Shown one piece after another: positions 27,381 through 37,100 of a stretch of 64,000 nt of DNA (position 1 is its first letter; every line of letters starts with the position of its first letter). The DNA is from Thiospirochaeta perfilievii. Its GTDB lineage: Bacteria > Spirochaetota > Spirochaetia > DSM-2461. The stretch lies in NCBI RefSeq assembly GCF_008329945.1, contig NZ_CP035807.1:2480001-2544000 (forward strand). The letters run 5' to 3'. The translations under genes and the position numbers were made by a program. The notes beneath the pieces were generated by a model. The model saw only the letters and a program-made list of their open reading frames with translations, ran no database searches and was not told where the DNA came from.

Positions 27381-28929
27381 TCAGAAACTCCCTAAGTGGT
27401 ATCCCCTTACTAAATAACCATCCCTGACCAGTAGTGCATCCACGTCTCTTTAAATAGTTAAACTGTTCCTCTGTCTCAATCCCTTCTGCTATAACTTCTA
27501 AATGCATAGATTGAGCTAGGGAAATAATAGTATCTACTACAGGATAATTAACACTCTTATCCCCTGTATTTATTAGTTCTACAAAACTTTTATCAATTTT
27601 TAAGTTGTTAACATGTAGATTATGTAGATAACTTAAGCTTGAATACCCAGTACCAAAATCATCGATTGCAATTTTAAACCCCATATTGTGAAAGGTTTTT
27701 AAAGAGTTTTGTATAGAGGGGTCTTGGTCTGCCTGTATACTCTCAGTAACTTCAAACTCTATTTGTTTAGGGTTTATATTATATTTTCTAACCATTTTGT
27801 TTATATATGGGATTGTATTTGGGTCTTTTAAATCTAAAACAGATAAATTTATAGCAAAGCTTATAGGAATTTTATATTTATTTAGTTCAACAATATTATT
27901 ATGTATATTATCAAATGTAGTTTCTATAACCCACCTTGTTATTCTTTTTATTTTACCTCCTTCTTCTGCTATTGGAATAAATTCTTCAGGAGACACAAGC
28001 CCTAGATCAGTATGTCTCCATCTTAAAAGAACTTCTGCTCCTATGCATTTCCTATCACTCATTCTTATTTTAGGCTGATAAACTAAACTAAAATCCTTAT
28101 CAAAATTACTAGTTATTAATGCATCATTTAATGAGAATCGGTACTGTTCTTTTTGCATTTTATGTTCATCAAAGTAGATTATGTCTCCATGGTTTTTATT
28201 TTTAGAAACAAGCAGAGTTATAACATTTTTTATTATACTGTCAGAGCTTAATCCATCATTTGGATATCTTGATAAGGCTAAAATAAATTGTACAGATCTA
28301 GATATTCCCTCCACTTCGTAATTTAATTCTAGTTTTTTATGCAGATCCTTAGTTTTTTCCTCAAGTTCCAAAATGTCTGAAGCTGGAAATACTCCCATAA
28401 AAATAGACTCATTCCATCGAGCCAAAAGTTTAAATTGTTCAAATTTTAATCTTTTTACAATCTCTAAGAGTATTTTATCCCCCATATAGAGACCTAGGTT
28501 TGCATATATACGTTCAAGGTTTATTATTCGTATTCCAACCAGTACACATTGATCTACTCCTAAATTACAGTGGTTTATTATGTCATTGAATGTCTCTTTA
28601 AACTTTTGTGAGTTAGGAAGTCCTGTTTTACTATCATTGAAAGCCAAATTACTTAGATGTTTTATTAGTATATTTATAGTAATACTGCCTAGTATCCCAA
28701 AAACTGTTCCTAGAATAAGTACAATTGAAAATCTACTTCTTAACGTAGGATTGAAGAAAATTGATTCAGGTGTAAAACTACCAAATTTCAATCTTAGTGT
28801 CATCGCAATTAAGTAATATATTGGAAGAATTACTCCTGTTGTGTAGTCTAAGATTAGGAAAAAAATACTAAATGCGGCGATAAAATATAGGGAAGATAGA
28901 CCAAATCTTCCACCACCACTTACTATCAC
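27355..28929 (-). CDS. EAL c-di-GMP phosphodiesterase with degenerate GGDEF (5' part frameshifted off)
   Basis: As an open frame it is 524 residues: membrane helices to about 90, a GGDEF-like domain (about 95-245) with RWNES in place of GGDEF, and an EAL domain (about 260-520). The EAL domain has EVLLRW, FEVTES, AIDDFGTGYSS, LKIDKSF and EGIETEEQ. It is an expected c-di-GMP phosphodiesterase. The GTG at 28929 is not a convincing start: the same frame stays open upstream (SQRILAIIII and so on) up to a run of seven T (minus strand) near 28990. There it connects to the small frame at 28959-29210 if one T is added. The true protein was probably about 619 residues. Confidence 0.85.
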   Translation of the reverse strand: MIVSGGGRFGLSSLYFIAAFSIFFLILDYTTGVILPIYYLIAMTLRLKFGSFTPESIFFNPTLRSRFSIVLILGTVFGILGSITINILIKHLSNLAFNDSKTGLPNSQKFKETFNDIINHCNLGVDQCVLVGIRIINLERIYANLGLYMGDKILLEIVKRLKFEQFKLLARWNESIFMGVFPASDILELEEKTKDLHKKLELNYEVEGISRSVQFILALSRYPNDGLSSDSIIKNVITLLVSKNKNHGDIIYFDEHKMQKEQYRFSLNDALITSNFDKDFSLVYQPKIRMSDRKCIGAEVLLRWRHTDLGLVSPEEFIPIAEEGGKIKRITRWVIETTFDNIHNNIVELNKYKIPISFAINLSVLDLKDPNTIPYINKMVRKYNINPKQIEFEVTESIQADQDPSIQNSLKTFHNMGFKIAIDDFGTGYSSLSYLHNLHVNNLKIDKSFVELINTGDKSVNYPVVDTIISLAQSMHLEVIAEGIETEEQFNYLKRRGCTTGQGWLFSKGIPLREFLTKLSGGPF

Positions 28930-28958
28930 TCCTGTTATCAGTATTATTATTATTATGG

Positions 28959-29210
28959 CTAGGATTCTTTGGGAATATATAATATTCCTAGTTTTAAAAA
29001 AATGATTAAAGCTACAATATCTAAAACTAAACTAAAGGATGCCAAAAAAATTAACATCCATGCCTTATCAGGGATTAATATTATAAATATTTCAACTGGA
29101 ACTATTATTATTAATAATAAAGATATTATGTAAAAACTTAGAAGTTGTAGTTTTTCTAATAAGTGAACCCTATTCTCCCTAAACGGGATAAATAATAATT
29201 TTTCTATCAT
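28959..29210 (-). pseudogene. N-terminal membrane segment separated from the EAL protein by a frameshift
   Basis: The 83 residues begin MIEKLLFIPFRENR and contain two membrane helices. They end artificially (LKLGILYIPKES) just after a run of T on the coding strand. Adding one T lets ALIIF continue into FKTRNIIYSQRIL and the membrane domain of the downstream EAL gene, giving one smooth sequence. I read this as the 5' end of that gene split by a one-base homopolymer deletion. Sequencing error, mutation and phase variation all fit. Confidence 0.7.
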
Positions 29211-29246
29211 ACTTAAATTATTGAATATAGAATATAAATATGCAAT

Positions 29247-30023
29247 TTAAATAAAGATCGAAGGATTTTTAGGAATATTACAAAGTGAATTTAATCGTTT
29301 TGCAACACTCTTTATATATTCGTTTTCAAATACCCTGGCATTTGAGGGACAAGTTTTTACACATGCTGCACACTTAATACACAACTGTGCCTCGGTTATC
29401 AAAGGGTTGTTTTTATCAATAGCATTTGTAGGACATAGATCAACACACTTCATACATAAAGAACATCTATCTTTATAAGTAATAGGGCTAAAAGCTGCTG
29501 CTTGTTTTCTCTCTTTATATGGTCTATTCCCATCTACCGAAATGTTATTTTTTATATCACCACTATTAATAAGACTTTTAATTTTTTCCCCATATTCAAA
29601 AGCTAATTCAAGATCTTTTTCATTAGGTCTATCTGCTGCTATAGGGTAAATAGAGTCGGAGAAGGAGTGTTCTCCAATGAATGCAGCAGCAGATATAACA
29701 TTAAAACCCTTATCTGTGGCTAAATCCCTTAGTTCTAATAAGGCATCATCAAATTCTCGATTCCCGTATACAACTACCACGACAGCTAAAGAGTTTGATC
29801 CTTTTAAGTCTGATATTCTTTCTATTACAACTTCTGGAATCCTTCCTGCATAAACTGGGGCTCCAATAATAACTAAGTCAGACTCTTTAAAATTATAATT
29901 ATTCTTATATAGGGTAATATCTGTCTCAAACTGTTGGCTAAACCCTATACCATTTCCAATTTTATTTACAATTTTTTTTGTCGTTTCTGTTGGTGAAAAA
30001 AAAATTTGGTTTATTGTATTCAT
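29247..30023 (-). CDS. EFR1-type flavodoxin-ferredoxin protein
   Basis: Counting from the ATG at 30023 gives 258 residues. A flavodoxin-like domain (about 1-165; FSPTETTKKIVNKIG; GAPVYAGRIP) is followed by two 4Fe-4S motifs: CSLCMKCVDLCPTNAI and CIKCAACVKTCPSNA. This matches the EFR1 family of flavodoxin/ferredoxin fusion proteins, internal electron carriers of anaerobes. GTGGAG at good spacing supports this start rather than the ATG at 30056. A perfect inverted repeat sits directly upstream. The redox partner is unknown. Confidence 0.9.
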   Translation of the reverse strand: MNTINQIFFSPTETTKKIVNKIGNGIGFSQQFETDITLYKNNYNFKESDLVIIGAPVYAGRIPEVVIERISDLKGSNSLAVVVVVYGNREFDDALLELRDLATDKGFNVISAAAFIGEHSFSDSIYPIAADRPNEKDLELAFEYGEKIKSLINSGDIKNNISVDGNRPYKERKQAAAFSPITYKDRCSLCMKCVDLCPTNAIDKNNPLITEAQLCIKCAACVKTCPSNARVFENEYIKSVAKRLNSLCNIPKNPSIFI

Positions 30024-30039
30024 TATATAAAACTCCACA

Positions 30040-30057
30040 AATGTGCTTATGCACATT
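30040..30057. promoter_or_regulatory. Inverted repeat AATGTGC-N4-GCACATT upstream of the EFR1 gene
   Basis: Seven-base perfect arms with a TTAT spacer lie 17 bases before the preferred start codon, overlapping the likely leader. The symmetry and spacing are those of a dimeric repressor or activator site. The binding protein is unknown. Confidence 0.45.
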
Positions 30058-30150
30058 ACATCTATTTTAACTTAATTACTAAGTTGATGGAAGGCTGTCT
30101 TTAAGAATATTTAACCAAAAGTAGCTCTATTTCTTCTTCTCTCGTTTAAT

Positions 30151-31452
30151 TTATATTTTACCTAAAGCTATTATTGTAAGATCATCTTTAAGTGGGTTAT
30201 CCTCTATAAATTTATTAAAAACACTTGTAATGTGTTCTATCATTTTTTCAGGATTATTCCCTTTAAAAGTTTCAAGACTCTTTATTAAACCTTCCACTCC
30301 ATATTCCAGGTTTGAACTGTTAGTAGCTTCTGTAATACAGTCGGAATATAGGAGTAACATATCCCCCTTTTGCACTTTAAATTTAAGTACTTGGTGTACT
30401 ATTAGGTCAAAGAAGACTGTAAAAATAAAAGGAGATATTCCTAATAATAGTATCTTTGTATCACTGTTTTTATTTAGCACTGATTTAAAAATGTAGTAAA
30501 TTGATTGTATCAGTGGAATAATTATTAAAAGCTGTAGATAGTTTGTAATTGTCCTTAATGTTATATACTCCCTTGGGAAGAGAAGTATAATTGATGGTAT
30601 AAATAGTACCATCTTTGTAAGAATTATCTGCCACTTCACTTTTTCTATATATAAAAATGTTCTAATGTAACCTACAAAGGCGTAGGTACTAATAAAAACG
30701 GAGATAAAAATAATTTTTTGGAAAAATATATAGGATAGTTCCCAATCACCAAAACCTGGAATTTTTGTAATAAAAAAGTTAGTTAAGTATATAGATGTAC
30801 TAATTGATAAGACTGCAAAATATAAGTTCTCTTTATCAGATTTTCTTTTAAAGTATATTGAGAAGTAGTAGGCCGCAATTACCAAAAGGATAGCGGATAT
30901 TATTATGTTTATATTAGAGTTTAATAACTCCTGCTTTTCATATATTTTTTCTACTATATCCCTTTGATCTAAAATCAAATCCCCTGTAACAGAACCCTCT
31001 CCCGCTACATAGATCTTTATTAGAAGAACATTCTTTCTGTTAGATAGTATTGAAGTTCTTGGTATGGGAAAGTATCTAAACTGATTCCAGTTACTAAAAA
31101 ACTGGGGAGGGAAATTACCTCCCTCTCCAAGAAATTGACCATTTAAATATGTTTTATCCGCCATTGTAATTCTTCCTAAAAGAAGGGAAATGTCCTTGGA
31201 TATAAGATGTTTGGGAATCTCAAAACTATTTCTTATCCAGATAAAACCTTCTTGTTTTGGAAGAAGTCTCTCTAAGTTGTCTAAGTTCGCTAAGGGTTTA
31301 AAATCTGTTTCACTAATACTTGTATAATATTCATGTTCTTGTCCAAGCTTATATTCCCAGTTCTTATCTATTGTATTTAGGTTATCCAGCTTGGCTGTAC
31401 AAGATAATAGTAGAGTTGGAAGTAGTACTGCAAATATTTTTTTTATCATCAT
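30151..31452 (-). CDS. 7TMR-DISM-like lipoprotein receptor with truncated SpoIIE phosphatase tail
   Basis: The 433 residues start with a lipoprotein signal (LLPTLLLSC, about Cys18). A jelly-roll, sugar-binding-like periplasmic domain follows (about 40-185; SLLLGRITMADKTYLNG), then about six helices (about 195-360). After VFFDLIVHQVL the sequence jumps straight into the last third of a SpoIIE/PP2C phosphatase: GDMLLLYSDCITEATN, then NPLKDDLTIIALGKI. The seventh helix, linker and front half of the phosphatase, with its metal-binding Asp residues, are absent. The protein cannot be an active phosphatase, and the topology of the tail is altered. The frame is intact, so it looks like an in-frame internal deletion. 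Confidence 0.78.
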   Translation of the reverse strand: MMIKKIFAVLLPTLLLSCTAKLDNLNTIDKNWEYKLGQEHEYYTSISETDFKPLANLDNLERLLPKQEGFIWIRNSFEIPKHLISKDISLLLGRITMADKTYLNGQFLGEGGNFPPQFFSNWNQFRYFPIPRTSILSNRKNVLLIKIYVAGEGSVTGDLILDQRDIVEKIYEKQELLNSNINIIISAILLVIAAYYFSIYFKRKSDKENLYFAVLSISTSIYLTNFFITKIPGFGDWELSYIFFQKIIFISVFISTYAFVGYIRTFLYIEKVKWQIILTKMVLFIPSIILLFPREYITLRTITNYLQLLIIIPLIQSIYYIFKSVLNKNSDTKILLLGISPFIFTVFFDLIVHQVLKFKVQKGDMLLLYSDCITEATNSSNLEYGVEGLIKSLETFKGNNPEKMIEHITSVFNKFIEDNPLKDDLTIIALGKI

Positions 31453-31623
31453 TAATCCCCCACGACTTTATTTAGATTACGAGGGAATTTTAGAATCGTC
31501 AATAAAATATTAATATAATTAATAAATTTAACTATATTAAAGTTTGTTCTGTGCTTAATTAGAAGTAAATAGGGTTGAATAGGGATACTTAGTCCATTAA
31601 TATTGTTGTATAAGGAGAATAAT

Positions 31624-31980
31624 ATGGATAATTATAATTTAGTTAGACCAGAGCATTTAAATCATCATGGAACACTTTTTGGAGGGCAGTTACTTTCATG
31701 GGTAGATGAGTGTGCTTGGATGGCAGCAACTAGGGACTTTCCTAAGTACTCCTTTGTTACAAGGGCCATGGATAAAATTGAGTTTAAACACGCTGTTCAA
31801 AATGGTTCCATTTTAAAGTTTCACTCTAAGAAATTTAGGGTAGGGAGTTCATCGGTTACATATCTAGTGGAAGTTTATGAAGATAATAGGAGTTTAAATA
31901 AGGAGATTTTAGCTTTCTCTACAACAGTTACATTTGTCTCAGTAGATGTTGATGGTAGTAAAATTGCCATTGAATTTTAA
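31624..31980 (+). CDS. Acyl-CoA thioesterase, hotdog fold
   Basis: Counting from the ATG at 31624 gives 118 residues, with AAGGAG at 31609-31614 deciding the start. The family block HHGTLFGGQLLSWVDECAWMAA is present, including the Asp of the WVDE segment used in catalysis by YciA/BACH-type thioesterases. It hydrolyses acyl-CoA to free acid and CoA in the cytoplasm. It is monocistronic and ends at a shared hairpin terminator. Confidence 0.91.
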   Translation: MDNYNLVRPEHLNHHGTLFGGQLLSWVDECAWMAATRDFPKYSFVTRAMDKIEFKHAVQNGSILKFHSKKFRVGSSSVTYLVEVYEDNRSLNKEILAFSTTVTFVSVDVDGSKIAIEF

Positions 31981-31981
31981 T

Positions 31982-32012
31982 ATACAAAAGGTCTTAAAAA
32001 GACCTTTTGTAT
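31982..32012. terminator. Bidirectional terminator between thioesterase and gdhA
   Basis: A 14-bp perfect stem (arms 31982-31995 and 31999-32012) with an AAA loop carries A/T runs inside the arms, so it can end transcripts from both converging genes. Confidence 0.88.
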
Positions 32013-32026
32013 CTATTATAAGTAGT

Positions 32027-33379
<1,353 letters not shown>

Positions 33380-33494
33380 TTATTTTACTCCATATCTATA
33401 TTTTATCTGATTTATTATGATATATCATATTTTAGATATTTGTAGATTTGACCTATGATTTTAAGTGAAACACCTAGGGAATTCCGTAATACTC

Positions 33495-34157
33495 TTAGTA
33501 GTCTACAATGTTGTTTCTAATTGCGAACTTTACAAGGTCAACGGATGTTTTCATATTTAGTTTTTGCATTATATGATTTTTATGGGATTCAACTGTTCTT
33601 ACACTAATAAAAAGCTCCTCGGAGATTTCACTATTGGTATAACTATTTCCCCATAGTTTTAGGACTTCAAGCTCCCTTGAGCTAAGACACTTTATTCCTT
33701 GGTTTTCTGTACAACTCTCATCACTTTTTATATTTGTAATATATTTATTAAGTAGAAGTTGAGTTATGGACTTACTGTAGTAGTCATGCCCACTTCTTAG
33801 GGTATAGATAGCTTCTAAAAGATCTTTTCTCTTACTATCTTTAGCTAAAAAGCCTTTAGCTCCAGCTTTTATTGTATTTAGAATATTTCCTTCATCTTTT
33901 TCTGCAGAGAGAATAAGAAGTTGTAACTTAGGATATTTATTACTTAGCCGGCTAATAACATTCATAACCGTCTTATCTAATACCTGCAGGTGTAGTAGAA
34001 GAATGTGTATCTGTTTTAGATCTGTGTCCTCGATTAACTTATCCATATTGTTATATTTTATTAAAACATGAAAGTCTTGAATTGATTCAAGTAGGGTAGA
34101 AATACCCTCTTGTATCAGATTGTGTTCACTATAAAATCCTATTTTTATACAATCCAT
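33495..34157 (-). CDS. Atypical response regulator: REC without phospho-acceptor plus LuxR HTH
   Basis: The 220 residues have a NarL/FixJ layout: receiver (about 4-120) and LuxR HTH (about 150-215; LSSRELEVLKLWGNSYTNSEISEELFIS split by the turn). The receiver lacks the phosphorylation apparatus. The acidic pair is replaced (FYSEHNL), and the acceptor Asp position reads ILLLHLQ, with His or Leu. The Lys in LAKDS remains. It should act without classical phosphorylation. It starts two bases after the giant sensor protein's stop and is surely co-expressed with it, so its activity may be set by that protein. Confidence 0.87.
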   Translation of the reverse strand: MDCIKIGFYSEHNLIQEGISTLLESIQDFHVLIKYNNMDKLIEDTDLKQIHILLLHLQVLDKTVMNVISRLSNKYPKLQLLILSAEKDEGNILNTIKAGAKGFLAKDSKRKDLLEAIYTLRSGHDYYSKSITQLLLNKYITNIKSDESCTENQGIKCLSSRELEVLKLWGNSYTNSEISEELFISVRTVESHKNHIMQKLNMKTSVDLVKFAIRNNIVDY

Positions 34158-34159
34158 AT

Positions 34160-37100
34160 CTATACATCCTCAATAATTATGGATTTTTTAGATCTACCAT
34201 CCATAATAACCTTAAGAGGTTTACTAAATCGGATGTGTCTAAAAAAGTTAGTTTTATGAATAACCTCTTCCTTGTAAAGTCTATCCCAATTAATAAACTC
34301 TGCATTTTTCTGATTATTTACAGAGAAGTAACCAATGTTCATTGAAGTAACATTATGAAAGAAGTGGGATCCTAGGGAGGAATCTAGAGGGAAGTTATCT
34401 AAACTTATCTCTACAATTATTTTGGCGTATGAAATTTGAGCCCAATTAACGGGAATTCCTAGGAACTGATCCCTTGTTCCCCATCTTCCTGGGCCAATTA
34501 GAATATAAGGTCTCTTTTCATTCATCATTACACGGTTTAAGTACTCTATCTCCTCAACCATCTCTAGGGTCTTCATCTTATCAAATAGATCTTTATCCAC
34601 ATATATTACATCACATATATTGTCTATTTCACCGTTACCTAGGCTTGTTTGGGTGTAGAGTAGGGATTCTGACTTTTTGAACTGGTCAATATCGAAGTGT
34701 ATAAAATTACTACTATCTACCATAGGTTTAGTTTGTAGTAGGTAAAAAGTAGGAACCCCATTTTCCGCTTTATTTAGATCCACAGCAAACTCAATCTCTA
34801 CTGGAGAACCTAGGGACTCTTTTAGGGTATTTAGTAGAATTTCCAGGGTTTTAGCTAGGGGTATATAGTTGTATTTAAGAATGTTTGCAAAATTAAGTAT
34901 TCGTGGCCCTGGGGTTGAGAGACCAGGAACAACTCTATCATTTTGTTGGTCATATACTGAGGCGCAGTGTTTAAGTGACCCATGTTTTTCAGCTTCACTA
35001 ATATTAAGTAGGGTAAGGGATGCAAGCTCTCCATCAACAGCATAATCCATATTTTCCCTTCGACAATCTAAGGCGTAAAACTTAACCTGGGAGCTATTTA
35101 TTAAGTCCTTATTGGAGTACATATCGACGTTAGGGTATTTAGGAGAAAATCTGTAGGAATTCATCCCCTCTACAACGTAACTACCAAGACCAAGGGCTGT
35201 CATTGCAAAACCTTCCTCCGGTTTCATGTGGGCTACAGGGTAGTAGTTATAGGAGCATGCTGTTCCACTAATATGGGGGTAGTAATAATCATCATATTTA
35301 TTTCCTACAAGCTCCTGAAGAATAACGGCCATCTTTTCATCCTCCATTCTATGATGAATAGCCTTATAGTATCCCTGGGCTTCATCGGAGAATACCGAGG
35401 CAAAAACAAGCTTTATACTCTCTTTTAACTTCTCTAGGGTAAGTGTTTTATTTTCCCTGTTATTAGGTAGTATATAGGTATGATAAACACCGGCAAAGGG
35501 CTGGGTAAAGGAGTCCTCTGATAGACTTGAGGATCTTACGGCTATTGGATTTTTTATCTGACCAATAAATTTAAATAGTTTATGTTCTAGGCCAGAGGAT
35601 AGTTTCCCAGCTAGGAATGCTAATTTTATATCATGAAAACTACGTCCCTTACTTATTACCTTATCGTAGAGCTTATTTCTGCTAATAAAAGTATCAAACT
35701 CCTTGGTTCCTATAATAGCTGTCTTTGGAGTTCTAATATTTATCTCACTGGATATAGTTGAGAAATCTGAGTTATATATTAGGGTATTTATAAATGCTAA
35801 TCCTCTACCTTTTCCACCAAGGGAACCACCAGCAATTGTTACAATATTTTTTTCAGTAAATTTTGTATCCTCTTCAAATCTAAAAACCTTACCCTTTTTT
35901 TTCTCTGCCTGATAATCTCCAATAATATTTAATAGGTACTCCCTAGTTAAGGATATATTATCTAATGACTCTATTCGCATAGGATTAATTGTTTTCGCAA
36001 GGGTAATCTCCCCCCTGGCCATTAGCCAAATAGAGTATTGGTTCTGGGTAGCATGTAGGTAGAAAGTTTCATCAGGAACAACTCTAAGTTGCTTTTCAAA
36101 CTCCTTAAGGGTTCGAGCTTCTGCTATTTTTTTACCATTTAGATCCTGGAAAATAAAATTCCCAAAGCCAAGGTATGCATTGAGATATTTTTTTAGATCA
36201 TTTAAAAGTGTATCCGAGTTTTTGTTAATAAAAAAAACATCTAGATCATCAGCTTGTTGTTTGTTTTTACCATTAGAAGATTGTAAAATTATTGGTAGTT
36301 TCATTTTGTGGGATTTAACATGTTTTATAAAATCTATACCAGCGTTCTTGTCAAGCTGTCCCCCATGGTCAAACTCTATATCCGATATAACACATAGAAG
36401 GTAGTCCCTATACTTGTTAAAAAGTTGCATAGCATCTTCATAGTTTTTAGCGAGTAGGATTTTAGGGCGGGATCTCATTTTACAAATTTTATCCAGCTCC
36501 TTCTTTTCAACCTCAGGTAGAAGTCTTTGTACCTGTCCAAAAACTATACCGTATAACATTGGTAGATATTTTGAGTAGTATAGGCACGAATCCTCAACCA
36601 TTAATATTACCCGAACAAGACCAACCTTTGTATCATTTTCAACATTTGTCATATCTTCCTTAGATTTTACAATTGAAAAAAGAATCTCAGAGTCTCCATT
36701 CCAGAAAAAGAGATTATCCAAGGAGTTTGTTGAGGCTACCTTATCCTCAAAGTGTTTAATATTACTCTTTTGGTTTATTAGTAGATAAATTGGTAGGGAG
36801 GGTCTTTTATTCTTTATCTTTTCACTTAATAAAACCGGAGCTTCCCTATCTAATCCTGCCATTAAAATAACAAGGTCGAAGGACTTTGAGTCTAACATCT
36901 CAAGGGCTTCTTCCGATGTGGTTACTCCTGTTATTCTTGGTAGGGAGAAAAGACTATACTGATAGATCTCCCCCATAAAACGTTCAAAAAAACCATCTTC
37001 ATTCTCTAGAATAAAAGCGTCGTAGAAAGTGGATACAAATAGTATCTCCTTAACTTTATACTTCATCATATCCAGGTATATATACTTATCAATAACTTGC

